From Pseudomonas sp. 102515 (GTDB lineage: Bacteria; Pseudomonadota; Gammaproteobacteria; Pseudomonadales; Pseudomonadaceae), in the NCBI RefSeq assembly GCF_031085165.1, contig NZ_JAVHTY010000007.1, forward strand, positions 27,790 through 91,789: a stretch of 64,000 bases of DNA. The letters are read 5' to 3'. How positions within the stretch are numbered: position 1 is the stretch's first letter; each line of letters opens with the position of its first letter. Made by a program: the position numbers and the translations under genes. The notes beneath the pieces are model-generated. The model was not told where the DNA came from and did no database searches. It saw nothing but the letters and a program-made list of their open reading frames with translations. This document shows positions 1 through 8,179 of this stretch, in pieces.

Positions 1-264
1 GCTCTGCCCATGCCCATCGTCCAGTCGGTGGGCTATCCCACCTATGCCGAGCAATTCCCCACCCGCGTGCGTTACACCGGCATGGCCATCGCCATCAACC
101 TCGGCGCCATTCTCGGTGGCGGTCTCACGCCCTATCTGGCCACCTGGCTCATGGCCCAGAGCGGCAACCTGCTGATGCCAGGATTCCTGCTGGTGACGGC
201 GGCCGCCATCGCCTTGGTCACCCTCCGCCGGGTGCGGGAAACCGCCCAGGAGGCGCTGCAGTGA
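1..264 (+). CDS. MFS transporter, C-terminal fragment (cut by window edge)
   Basis: The reading frame is open from the first base and ends at a TGA, giving the last 87 residues of an inner-membrane carrier. The visible part has the loop YAEQFPTRVRYTG, which resembles the loop before the late helices of metabolite:H+ symporters of the major facilitator superfamily. Two hydrophobic segments follow (around AINLGAILGGG and GFLLVTAAAIALV), then a basic tail. The stop overlaps the GTG of the next gene in GTGA, so the two are probably translated together. The substrate cannot be read from this fragment; linkage to a DUF1445 enzyme suggests a small organic acid or amino-acid derivative, which is inference. 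Confidence 0.8.
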   Translation, partial: ALPMPIVQSVGYPTYAEQFPTRVRYTGMAIAINLGAILGGGLTPYLATWLMAQSGNLLMPGFLLVTAAAIALVTLRRVRETAQEALQ

Positions 265-1016
265 CGCCGGTCGAATTGCGCTCGAGGATCGCCAGGGGCG
301 AATGGATCACTCCGACCGCCGGGGTGCTCGACGACTACCAGCAGGCCAACCTGGTGATCGTGCCCCAGGCCCATGCCTATGCGCTGCTGCTGTTCTGCCT
401 GCGTAACCCCAGGGCCTGCCCGATCCTGGCGGTGGGCGACGCGGGTGATCCCTGGGTGCCGCTGCCGGGGGCGGCCATCGACATCCGCACCATGCTGCCG
501 CGCTATCGCGTCTGGCAACAGGGTCGGCTGGTCGCCGAACCAACGGACATCGAGGCCTACTGGCGGGACGACGCCGTCGCCATTCTGCTGGGCTGCAGCC
601 ACACCTTCGATGCGCCTCTGCGCCGCGCCGGCGTTCCGGTCAGTCCCGAAGCGCCGCCGGTCTATACCACCAACCGGCCCAACATAGCCGCCGGTCCGCT
701 CGCCGGCACCCTGGCGGTGAGCATGCGCCCGGTTCCCCGCGAACTCGTGAGCCAGGCGGTGCTGGTCACCGCTCGCTATCCCAGTGGCCATGGCGCGCCG
801 GTCCACATCGGCGATCCCCTGGCGCTGGGTATCGGCGATCTGCAGTCGCCGGATTTCGGCGTGGTGCCACCCTTGGGCGAGGATGACGTGCCGGTGTTCT
901 GGGCCTGCGGGGTGACGCCCCAGCAGGTCCTGCCCCAGCTGGGCGCCGTCTACTGCATCGCTCACTATCCCGGTCACATGCTGGTGCTGGACCAGCGCCC
1001 GGAAGCCTTCGGCTAG
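261..1016 (+). CDS. DUF1445 / YcsI family putative hydro-lyase (D-glutamate cyclase-like)
   Basis: A 251-residue soluble protein with the full set of family blocks: GCSHTFDAPLRRAGVPV near residue 114, YTTNRPN near 135, HIGDPLALGIGDLQSPDFG near 181-200 and FWACGVTPQ near 213. The length matches the family (about 260). Members are annotated as putative hydro-lyases, and the mitochondrial relative is a D-glutamate cyclase making 5-oxo-D-proline, so a dehydration or cyclisation is likely but the substrate is unknown. The start is GTG, overlapping the stop of the upstream MFS gene by 4 bases; the pair looks like transporter plus enzyme. No oddities were seen. Confidence 0.88.
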   Translation: MTPVELRSRIARGEWITPTAGVLDDYQQANLVIVPQAHAYALLLFCLRNPRACPILAVGDAGDPWVPLPGAAIDIRTMLPRYRVWQQGRLVAEPTDIEAYWRDDAVAILLGCSHTFDAPLRRAGVPVSPEAPPVYTTNRPNIAAGPLAGTLAVSMRPVPRELVSQAVLVTARYPSGHGAPVHIGDPLALGIGDLQSPDFGVVPPLGEDDVPVFWACGVTPQQVLPQLGAVYCIAHYPGHMLVLDQRPEAFG

Positions 1017-1114
1017 TTCGGTCGTTCGGCCAGGGCGATGATTCACCGCTCCAGCCTAGGCAAACGCCGACGCAGCGGCCATGCTTGAGCCTTGCCCGTC
1101 GCCCGGTTGCCGTC

Positions 1115-2413
1115 ATGAATGCCCGCCAGCCCTTCCTCGATCCCTATCACCAGACCATCCGCCAGCTGTCCGATCGCATCGTCGCGGCCCAGGCGCCGAT
1201 TCGCATCCTCGATGCGGTGAAGTGGGACGACGGCGTGCGCCAGGGTTTCCTGGAGGGCAAGGGCAAGCGCCTGCCGGCGGTGGATCGGGCCTTCTACGAG
1301 GGGCGCCCGCTGGGCTTCGACGGCGATGCGCTCAAGGGCGAATTCCAGAGCATCGAGCGCGAAGTCACCCGCCAGCTCGGCCAGTTCAATCCGGTCGGCC
1401 AGATCATGAGGCGCATGTGCCGCGAGTACCGCATGGTGATCCGCATGCTGCAGGCGCGCGGCACCCCGGATTTCGGCCTGATCTCCCAGGAACTCTATGG
1501 CGCGGCCTCGGACGCCTTCCATGCCGGCGATCCGACCCTGGCCGACCTGGGCATGATGATGTCCAACTACCTGGACAACATCGCCCATCGCGGCGCCTTG
1601 GAAGACGAGCCCAAGACCCTGACCGCCAAGGACGCCGTGCCCATCCTGCAGGAACGGCTGAATCGGGTGTTCGGTGAGACGGAAGGCACCATCCGGGTGT
1701 TCGAATCCGATGGCATCGTCGCCGATGCTGCCGCCGGTGCCGACTACATCAAGGTGCGGGCCGACGCCCTGTTCAACGAACGCGACGTCCGCGCCCTGGA
1801 GGTCCACGAGGGCCTGGTGCACGTCGGCACCACCCTCAATGGCCAGAACCAGCCGATCTGCACCTTCCTGGCCAAGGGCCCGCCGTCGTCCACCGTGACC
1901 CAGGAAGGCCTGGCGATCCTCATGGAGGTGATCGCCTTCGCCTCCTATCCGACCCGCCTGCGCAAGCTGACCAATCGCACCCGCGCCATCCACCTGGCCG
2001 AGGACGGCGCCGATTTCCTCGAGGTGTTCCGCTTCTTCCAGGAGCAGGGCTACGACCTGGAGTCGGGCTACCAGAACGCCAGCCGGGTGTTTCGTGGCTC
2101 GACGCCGACCGGGCTGCCCTTCACCAAGGACCTGTCCTATCTCAAGGGCTTCATCCTGATCTACAACTACATCCAGCTGGCGGTACGCAAGGGCAAGCTG
2201 GAGCAGATCCCGCTGCTGTTCTGCGGCAAGACCACCCTGGAAGACATGCGCATCCTGCGCCAGCTGGTGGACGAGGGCGTGGTGGTACCGCCCAAGTACC
2301 TGCCGGCGCAATTCCAGGACCTCAACGCCCTGGCGGCCTGGATGTGCTTCTCCAACTTCCTCAACCACCTGAGCCTGGATCGGATCGAGGCGGACTACGC
2401 CAACATCCTCTGA
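1115..2413 (+). CDS. QEGLA-motif protein (DUF1704/MATCAP-like metallopeptidase)
   Basis: A 432-residue cytosolic protein of the flavohemoglobin expression-modulating QEGLA family (DUF1704). It carries HEGLVH at residues 231-236, an HExxxH zinc-site pattern, and TQEGLA at 262-267, whose glutamate is the expected third metal ligand. Eukaryotic relatives (MATCAP) are carboxypeptidases removing a C-terminal tyrosine from tubulin, so a peptidase role is plausible here; the bacterial substrate is unknown. I chose the ATG at 1115; a TTG ten codons upstream is possible. The gene stands alone, followed by a bidirectional hairpin terminator and facing the convergent FtsH-like gene. Confidence 0.85.
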   Translation: MNARQPFLDPYHQTIRQLSDRIVAAQAPIRILDAVKWDDGVRQGFLEGKGKRLPAVDRAFYEGRPLGFDGDALKGEFQSIEREVTRQLGQFNPVGQIMRRMCREYRMVIRMLQARGTPDFGLISQELYGAASDAFHAGDPTLADLGMMMSNYLDNIAHRGALEDEPKTLTAKDAVPILQERLNRVFGETEGTIRVFESDGIVADAAAGADYIKVRADALFNERDVRALEVHEGLVHVGTTLNGQNQPICTFLAKGPPSSTVTQEGLAILMEVIAFASYPTRLRKLTNRTRAIHLAEDGADFLEVFRFFQEQGYDLESGYQNASRVFRGSTPTGLPFTKDLSYLKGFILIYNYIQLAVRKGKLEQIPLLFCGKTTLEDMRILRQLVDEGVVVPPKYLPAQFQDLNALAAWMCFSNFLNHLSLDRIEADYANIL

Positions 2414-2439
2414 GCATCCCTGCAGGCGCTGACATGAAC

Positions 2440-2461
2440 AAGCCCCGGCAGACCGGGGCTT
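2440..2461. terminator. Hairpin terminator between convergent genes
   Basis: A perfect 9-bp stem (AAGCCCCGG / CCGGGGCTT) closes a 4-base loop. It lies between the end of the QEGLA-motif gene and the end of the convergent FtsH-like gene, so it probably serves both strands. The U-tract is short. Confidence 0.75.
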
Positions 2462-2488
2462 CTGGCTAGCGGCGCGGCGGCGCTGGCA

Positions 2489-4417
2489 TCACTCGCCCTT
2501 GAAGGCAGCCGCGATGCTGGGCTCGCTGCCACCCGCGCGCGGGTCAGCCGAACGCTCCGGCACGAAGGCCAGGGCGCGATTGAGGGCGCCGCAGGCTTCC
2601 AGGCCGCTGGCGCGGGCGATGGCCTCGGCCACGGCGCTGCCGGGAATGGTCTCGTCGCGCAGCAACTGGTCGGTGATGTCGTCCAGCGCCGGCTTGAGTT
2701 CGGTGATCAGCGCCAGACAGCGGTGATCCAGGCTGTGCAGCAGCTGATCGGCAGCGGCGATGCTGGGCGCGGCGTCGAACTCGATGCCGGCATCGCGCAG
2801 GGCCTGCAGGCTCAGCAGCGAGCCGCTCGGGCCCATGCCCAGGGAGGCGACCATGGACAGTGCCAGCTTGGAAGCTTCCTGCAGATCCTGGGCGGCGCCC
2901 GAGGAGACCTCGTTGAAGTACAGCTGCTCGGCGCAACGACCGGCCAGCAGCATCTGGATGCGGCCTTCAAGTTCCGACTTCAGGTGCAGACGCTTGTCTT
3001 CGGTGGGGGTGATCAGGGTCACGCCCAGGGCCTGGCCACGCGGCAGCAGGGTGACCTTTTCCACCCGACCGACGTTGAGCACCGCGGCGACCAGGGCATG
3101 ACCGGCTTCGTGCACCGCGATGCGGGTGCGCTCGGCCGAACCCAGCGGGGTGACCCCGACCGGTTGCTCGCCGATGCGGCAGGTCTCGATGGCCTCGACG
3201 AAGTGCGCCATGGTCACGGCGCTGGCGTTCTCGCGAGCGGCCAGCAGGGCGGCGTGGTTGCTGATATAGGCGATGGCCGCCGGGGTCAGGCCCACGGTGC
3301 CGCGGGAGAGGGCGGCCAGATCCAGCTCGCCTTCGCAGGGCAGCTTGCCGGCATAGAGTTCGAACAGGGCGCGGCGGTCTTCCAGACTCGGCAGCGGCAC
3401 GGCGATGGTGCGGTCGAAGCGGCCTTCGCGGCGCAGCGCCGGATCCAGGGAGTCGGCGAAGTTGGTGGCGCCCAGGACCAGTACGCCGCTGGTGCCGTCG
3501 AACCCGTCCAGCTCGGTGAGGAACTGGTTGATGATGCGGTTGGCCTCGGCGTCGCTGGAGCGTGACTGCTCGGCGCGGCGACCGATGCCATCGATCTCGT
3601 CGATGAAGATGATGCAGGGCGCCTTCTTGCGCGCCGTGCGGAACAGCGACTTGACCTTCTGGATGCCGACGCCGAAGAACATCGACGAGAAGTCGCTGCC
3701 GGTCACCTGGATGAAGTGGGCGTTGCATTCGGTGGCCAGGGCCTTGGCCAGCTGGGTCTTGCCGGTGCCGGGTTCGCCGGTCAGCAGCACGCCCTTGGGC
3801 GGACGGGCACCCAGGGCGGCGAAGGCCTTGGGATTGCGCAGGCAGGTGGTGACGTCTTCCAGCGCGCGCTTGGCCTCGGCGGCGCCGACCACGTCCTTGA
3901 AGGAGATGCCGGTGCCCTTGCGGTGCAGCTTGAAGGGGCTGGCGAACCGAAGGGCCAGGGGCACGGCCAGCAACAGCAGGAGCAGATAGCCCGGCAGGTT
4001 GAACAGCAGGGCATCCAACCAGGGATGGCGCTGGCCCGACTCGCTCCAGGTGGCGATCGGGAACAGCGGCTCGGCCTGGGTGGCGTAATCGGCCAGCAGG
4101 CGATCGGCGACGCGCCCGCCGTTGTCGGTCACCGCGTAGTGCTCGCCGCGGGTGGTGTCGACGTAGAGGGTATGGTCACCGATCACGGCGCCACTGATGA
4201 CCTTGGCGCGCAGATCGGCCAGCAGCACGGAGAAATCGCGCGGCTCCTGGGTCCAGCGTTCAGGGGCCTGCTGCACACCGGCGAGCATGGCCGTGGCGGT
4301 CGGAGCCGGAGTGGAGGGCTTGAGCCACCACCAGCAGGCCAGGCTGACGAGGGTGACGAGGGCGAGAACGCCGGCGATCAGCAGGCGCGGATACTTGGAA
4401 ACGACGGACTTCTTCAT
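2489..4417 (-). CDS. FtsH-like membrane AAA+ zinc protease (accessory copy)
   Basis: A 642-residue protein with an N-terminal membrane helix (about 11-30), a periplasm-facing segment, and a second helix near 140-158 (YLLLLLLAVPLALRF). The AAA+ module follows: Walker A GEPGTGKT at 214-221, Walker B IIFIDEID, and the second region of homology ending in the REGRFDR arginine. The C-terminal M41 peptidase has HEAGH at 436-440 and a downstream AAQDLQEAS aspartate suited to be the third zinc ligand. All catalytic elements are present, so it should be an active quality-control protease. Sequence and context differ from the housekeeping ftsH-folP locus, so it is probably a second copy. Its C-terminal tail is unlike canonical FtsH. 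Confidence 0.85.
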   Translation of the reverse strand: MKKSVVSKYPRLLIAGVLALVTLVSLACWWWLKPSTPAPTATAMLAGVQQAPERWTQEPRDFSVLLADLRAKVISGAVIGDHTLYVDTTRGEHYAVTDNGGRVADRLLADYATQAEPLFPIATWSESGQRHPWLDALLFNLPGYLLLLLLAVPLALRFASPFKLHRKGTGISFKDVVGAAEAKRALEDVTTCLRNPKAFAALGARPPKGVLLTGEPGTGKTQLAKALATECNAHFIQVTGSDFSSMFFGVGIQKVKSLFRTARKKAPCIIFIDEIDGIGRRAEQSRSSDAEANRIINQFLTELDGFDGTSGVLVLGATNFADSLDPALRREGRFDRTIAVPLPSLEDRRALFELYAGKLPCEGELDLAALSRGTVGLTPAAIAYISNHAALLAARENASAVTMAHFVEAIETCRIGEQPVGVTPLGSAERTRIAVHEAGHALVAAVLNVGRVEKVTLLPRGQALGVTLITPTEDKRLHLKSELEGRIQMLLAGRCAEQLYFNEVSSGAAQDLQEASKLALSMVASLGMGPSGSLLSLQALRDAGIEFDAAPSIAAADQLLHSLDHRCLALITELKPALDDITDQLLRDETIPGSAVAEAIARASGLEACGALNRALAFVPERSADPRAGGSEPSIAAAFKGE

Positions 4418-4613
4418 TCACATACCGTTAGGGTCGGAGCGACATCGGACGCGGACTCCCGGATTATCGGCCTGTGGCGAAAAGGATGAACCTCAGTTCC
4501 CCGGAAAACGATGAGTGGACTCACCATCCGTCGAGTATCCCCACACTTTCGGCCTTTTCCGCGGTCCGCAAGACCCTGTTGTTTTGCCGCAGATGTCAGG
4601 AGACAACGCCTTC

Positions 4614-5440
4614 ATGCCCCATCCCATCGATTGTCGAGACGGGCTCGCCGCCTTGCCGCAGGGGCTGCTCGACCACCTGCGCCAGGCCGCCGAGGTGCTG
4701 GTCCTGACCGGTGCCGGCGTGTCGGCGGAAAGCGGTATCGCCACCTTTCGCGAGGCGCTGACCGGGCTCTGGGCGCGCTTCGATCCGGCGCAACTGGCTA
4801 CGACCGCAGCCTTCGTCGAGGACCCGGTCCGGGTCTGGAGCTGGTACGAGTGGCGCCGCGCCCAGGTGCTGGCGGTCCAGCCCAATCCCGCCCATCGCGC
4901 CCTGGCGGAGTGGGGTCACCGGCACGGACGGCTACACCTGGTCACTCAGAATGTCGACGACCTGCACGAGCGCGCGGGCAGTCACGAGGTCATCCACCTG
5001 CACGGCAGCCTGCACGCGCCGCGCTGTTTCGAGTGCGCCCGGCCCTTGGCATCGCCGGCGTTACCGGAAGGGGGGAGCAACTCGTGGCCCCGCCGCGCTG
5101 TCCCGCCTGCGGCGGTCTGGCCCGCCCTGGCGTGGTCTGGTTCGGCGAGGTGCTACCGGAAGAGGCCCTGGCCAGCGCCTGGGCCCTGGCCGAGCGCTGC
5201 GACCTCTGCCTGGTGGTCGGCACCTCCGGCTTGGCGCAGCCGGCGGCCAGTCTGCCGGGGGTGGCGCGCCAGCAGGGCGCCACGGTGGTGCGCATCGATC
5301 CGCAGCCGGCGGCGGATTTCAACGGTGACTGGCAGCTGCTGGGCGCAGCCGGGGTGATCCTGCCGGTGCTGCTGGAGCGCCTCCAGGACCTCAGTGCAGC
5401 GCCTGGCCACCAGTCCCCAGGGCATCCAGGGTGCGCTTGA
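4614..5440 (+). pseudogene. Sir2-family NAD-dependent protein deacylase, frameshifted
   Basis: The first half reads GAGVSAESGIATFR (NAD site), TQNVDDLHERAG, the catalytic HLHGS, and the first zinc cysteines CFEC. The frame is then lost. The remainder (CPACGG, RPGVVWFGE, GTSGLAQPA) continues in the -1 frame to 5440. Adding one G to the six-G run at 5070-5075 restores a 275-residue sirtuin of normal size. A YxxR motif (YEWR) resembles class III sirtuins such as CobB and SIRT5 that remove succinyl/malonyl groups. The start ATG at 4614 has an AGGAG 11 bases upstream. The last 50 bases overlap the convergent gene. True mutation, polyG slippage and sequencing error cannot be separated here. Confidence 0.8.
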
Positions 5441-6158
5441 GCGCGGTGTAGGCCTGACGCTGGTCGTCGTCTTCGGTCAGCAGGCCGTCGAACAGGGTGG
5501 CGACCAGGGCCGGATCCTGGGCGACGAAGCGATCGATGAGGACGTCGTTGTCCTGGCGCCCGGCGGTGATCAGCAGCACGGCGAGCTGGGCGACATAGCG
5601 CGCCGCCAGCGGATAGGCCTTGAGAAAGACCTTGAAGGGGGCATCGGACAGTCCTGGAGCGAAGCCCTTGGCCAGGCCCTGCTGGGCGGCGGCGATGGCC
5701 TGGCGGACGGCGTCCTGCCAGTTGCCGGCGGTTACCGCACCCGCCGGCAGGGCGCGGCGCATCTGACCCAGTAGGCTGTTGAGGAAGATGCGGCGGTTGG
5801 CCTGGTAGTCGTCATCGGTATCGAGCAGTTCGCGGCGAATACGGGTCAGGACGCGGTCGTCCTCGGCATCGGCGGTCACCGCCTGTTTGAAGGCCAGGGT
5901 CAGCTCGCGATCCAGCAGGCCGGGCTTGCGGCCCTCCAGCTCGGCCTGCAGCAGCGGGCCGCTGGAATCGGCGAAGAAGAAGCGTTCGGCGTGGGGTGCC
6001 AGGCGTTCGCGCAGGCGCGGCCATAGCTCCGCCGCGAACAGTTGCTCGGCCGTGCCGCCGGAGACGATTACCCGGTGTTGCGGGGCCTCGGCCAGATAGT
6101 CGAACAGCGCGGGGGTATCGAGCGCGGTGCGATCGACGATGAGGTAACGGTGCTTCAC
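5391..6158 (-). CDS. Conserved hypothetical protein (255 aa)
   Basis: I do not recognise a family. The chosen start is the GTG at 6158, which has AGGAG five bases upstream, rather than an earlier in-frame start; this gives MKHRYLIVDRTALDTPALF. The N-terminal half looks like an alpha/beta fold with a strand YLIVD and the segment VIVSGGTAEQLFAAELW, somewhat like a small Rossmann or PIN-like domain. The C-terminal half is helical and alanine/leucine rich. No signal peptide or membrane helix. It overlaps the 3' end of the broken sirtuin by 50 bases tail to tail. Function unknown. Confidence 0.7.
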   Translation of the reverse strand: MKHRYLIVDRTALDTPALFDYLAEAPQHRVIVSGGTAEQLFAAELWPRLRERLAPHAERFFFADSSGPLLQAELEGRKPGLLDRELTLAFKQAVTADAEDDRVLTRIRRELLDTDDDYQANRRIFLNSLLGQMRRALPAGAVTAGNWQDAVRQAIAAAQQGLAKGFAPGLSDAPFKVFLKAYPLAARYVAQLAVLLITAGRQDNDVLIDRFVAQDPALVATLFDGLLTEDDDQRQAYTALKRTLDALGTGGQALH

Positions 6159-6310
6159 GGCAACTCCTGAACGCGACGGCCGCACCGGTCGGGGTACGGC
6201 GGGATGGCCGTTAGTCTATAGGAAGGTGGGAACGCTTGGCCCGGCCTTTGGCCTAATGACCCAGGGTGCAGCCCGCGACACCCTTCCTTTCGCGGCCGGA
6301 GGACACCAAG

Positions 6311-6562
6311 ATGCGCAAGACCCCGCTGATCCTTGCCTTGAGCGCTGCCCTGGCCCTGGTGGCCGGTCCCAGCCTGGCCGCCAACAACAACGATGCCGGG
6401 GTGACCGGCAACGGCATCGGCGCGCCGGGCAGCTCCAACACCAGCAACAAAGACAGCGCGGACGACACTTCCACCGCCACGCCGTCCACCCAGAAGAAAG
6501 CCGACAGGACCCCGGCCACCAAGGCGCAGGGCAGCCAGCAGAAGCGCGTGCTCAATGATTGA
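6311..6562 (+). CDS. Small secreted Asn/Ser/Thr-rich protein
   Basis: An 83-residue protein starting MRKTPLILALSAALALVAG with a clear Sec signal peptide, cleaved probably after SLA. The mature part (about 60 residues) is polar, with many Asn, Ser, Thr, Asp and Lys, no cysteines, and is probably disordered. GGAGGA lies 7 bases before the ATG, which fixes the start. It is monocistronic, with a strong hairpin terminator 9 bases after the stop. Function unknown; Pseudomonas genomes often carry such short periplasmic proteins. Confidence 0.75.
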   Translation: MRKTPLILALSAALALVAGPSLAANNNDAGVTGNGIGAPGSSNTSNKDSADDTSTATPSTQKKADRTPATKAQGSQQKRVLND

Positions 6563-6571
6563 GGCAAGCAA

Positions 6572-6593
6572 AAGGCGCCTCTCGGGGCGCCTT
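6572..6593 (+). terminator. Rho-independent-like terminator
   Basis: An 8-bp perfect stem AAGGCGCC / GGCGCCTT with a 6-base loop, directly after the small secreted-protein gene. The downstream tract is TCGTTCG, so the U-run is weak. It could also serve the convergent gene ending at 6629. Confidence 0.7.
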
Positions 6594-6628
6594 CGTTCGA
6601 TCGCGGCGACTGGTCGCAGGAAGCGGCC

Positions 6629-6901
6629 TCAGCAGGCGCGGGTGTAGCGGACCTGCCAGTCGAGTCGCTCGTGGGTGGCCCGCTCGATCCGGGCACGGCT
6701 GTCGCAGATGAAGGCTTCCAGCAGGGAAGTGTCCAGCAGATCGACCCGAGCGATGCGTCGTTGCAGGAGCGCCGTGCCGTTGGGCGCATAGACCTCGACG
6801 TTGAAGGTCGCCTGATCCTGGGCGGTCATGGCGCACAGCATCGGTTGAAAAGCGCCCTTGATAATGGTGTTCGCATCCGTGAACTTCAGCGGCTCGGCCA
6901 T
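6629..6901 (-). CDS. Conserved hypothetical protein (90 aa)
   Basis: A compact 90-residue protein starting MAEPLKFTDANTIIKGAFQ. The ATG at 6901 has AGGAG 8 bases upstream and is preferred over a GTG three codons earlier. The sequence alternates short strands and turns (FNVEVYAPNGTALLQRR) and ends in a cysteine; no signal peptide or membrane helix. No family recognised. It is convergent with the small secreted gene and lies just upstream, on its own strand, of nothing obviously co-transcribed. Confidence 0.6.
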   Translation of the reverse strand: MAEPLKFTDANTIIKGAFQPMLCAMTAQDQATFNVEVYAPNGTALLQRRIARVDLLDTSLLEAFICDSRARIERATHERLDWQVRYTRAC

Positions 6902-7025
6902 CGCAATCACTCCTGTCAGCTATAACGCTTCGACCGATTCTTGCGGTACCCGTTCGACTTTCGCCACGACCGGCTGGCAGATTTGTGATGCAGGCGGTGG
7001 CGGCGCCCGTGGAGGAGACGGCCGG

Positions 7026-7835
7026 TCAGTTGATCAGGGTACCGAAGGCCTTGTCCGCCTCTATCACCTCGGGCAGTTCAGTCAGCAGAAGCTCCAGATC
7101 CACGCCTTCCAGCAGCGGATTGGCCAGGGCCGCCTTGGCCTGGTCGTTGATACCGCCGTGACGCCGCAGGACGAATGAAATCAGGCGCGCCTGGGCGACC
7201 ATGCGCGCCGGGGCGGAATCCTCGGGCGCATCCTGGGGATGCAACTGGTAGGCGATGGCATGCTGGATCACCACCGGCAGCTGCCAGCGGCGGGCCAGCT
7301 CGGCACCCACCTCCGGATAGCCGAAGCCGATGGCCTGGTCGGCGGGCACCGGGGCGCGCTGCTCGGCATCGATGCGCACGGCGATGTCGGGCGCCGCGGT
7401 CCTGATCAGCAACTCGCCGATGCTGTGTAGCATGCCGCAGGTGAAGGCGGTCTCGGGATCGGCGCCGGCCTGGCGGGCGAGCACGCGGCAGATGCTGGCC
7501 ACGTCGAAGCTGTGCTGCCAGAAATCCCGTGGATCGAAGCTGGGGTTGTGGCGGAAGGCCGCGGTCACCGCCGAGGCCAGCACCAGGGTGCGCAGGGCGT
7601 CGAAGCCCAGGCGGATGGCGGCGCCTTCGATGCTGGTGGACGGCCGCACGCCGCGAAAGCGTACCGAGTTGGCCAGGCGCAGGACCTTGGCCGAGAGCAC
7701 CGGATCCAGCGCCAGGTTGCGGGCGACGTCTTCGATGCTGCTGTCGGGATCGTCGAACTGCTGGATCAGCTCCTGAGCCACCTTGGGAATGCTGGGAAGG
7801 GTATGCAGGTGATCGAACAGAGCATCGATTTCCAT
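7026..7835 (-). CDS. HDOD-domain signalling protein
   Basis: A 269-residue cytosolic protein built almost wholly of one HDOD domain (residues about 10-210): LPSIPKVAQELIQQFDD at the N-terminus, DPVLSAKVLRLANSVRFRG, then GFDALRTLVLASAV and the HD-like core CGMLHSIGELLI. HDOD proteins are degenerate relatives of HD-GYP phosphodiesterases without the metal site; they act as scaffolds in c-di-GMP, chemotaxis or stress signalling. Two diguanylate cyclases lie immediately upstream, which supports a link to c-di-GMP, though that is inference. Confidence 0.88.
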   Translation of the reverse strand: MEIDALFDHLHTLPSIPKVAQELIQQFDDPDSSIEDVARNLALDPVLSAKVLRLANSVRFRGVRPSTSIEGAAIRLGFDALRTLVLASAVTAAFRHNPSFDPRDFWQHSFDVASICRVLARQAGADPETAFTCGMLHSIGELLIRTAAPDIAVRIDAEQRAPVPADQAIGFGYPEVGAELARRWQLPVVIQHAIAYQLHPQDAPEDSAPARMVAQARLISFVLRRHGGINDQAKAALANPLLEGVDLELLLTELPEVIEADKAFGTLIN

Positions 7836-8179
7836 GATGGCGCCTGGTTGGTTCTATACCGATGGTGGGAGCTGATAAGTCGTTGAAAGGATGAACGAGG
7901 GCCTGGGCACTGCCAAGCCTAGTCGAAGATCCGCCAGCGAAGAGCTTAGCGGGCCGGGCGAGCGGCTTTGCAGGGCGAGCTGACCGGTGGCGTCATTTCG
8001 CCGCCGTCCGTTGGCTCGGTCCGCGCGCGGCCGTGGTCCTATGCGGGCTTGTCACAGGCGAAGAGATGAGCAGACGTCTATTGTCTTGCTTGAGTCCGCT
8101 TTCCGCCGCCGACGGGCCGAGAATGGGATAGCATCCAGTGATATCAGTTGGCCACTAAATTTGGCGTTCGAGTTGTGCA
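7836..8179. other. Divergent intergenic region, 344 bases
   Basis: This stretch separates the minus-strand HDOD gene from the plus-strand diguanylate cyclase and must hold both promoters. It is richer in A+T near 8085-8175. I find no convincing small gene, hairpin terminator or operator. Confidence 0.5.

Noticed and set aside
5064..5080. Programmed -1 ribosomal frameshifting in the sirtuin
   Set aside because: The codons GGG GGG AGC do not form a canonical slippery heptamer in this frame and no downstream stem-loop stands out; deletion or error is simpler.
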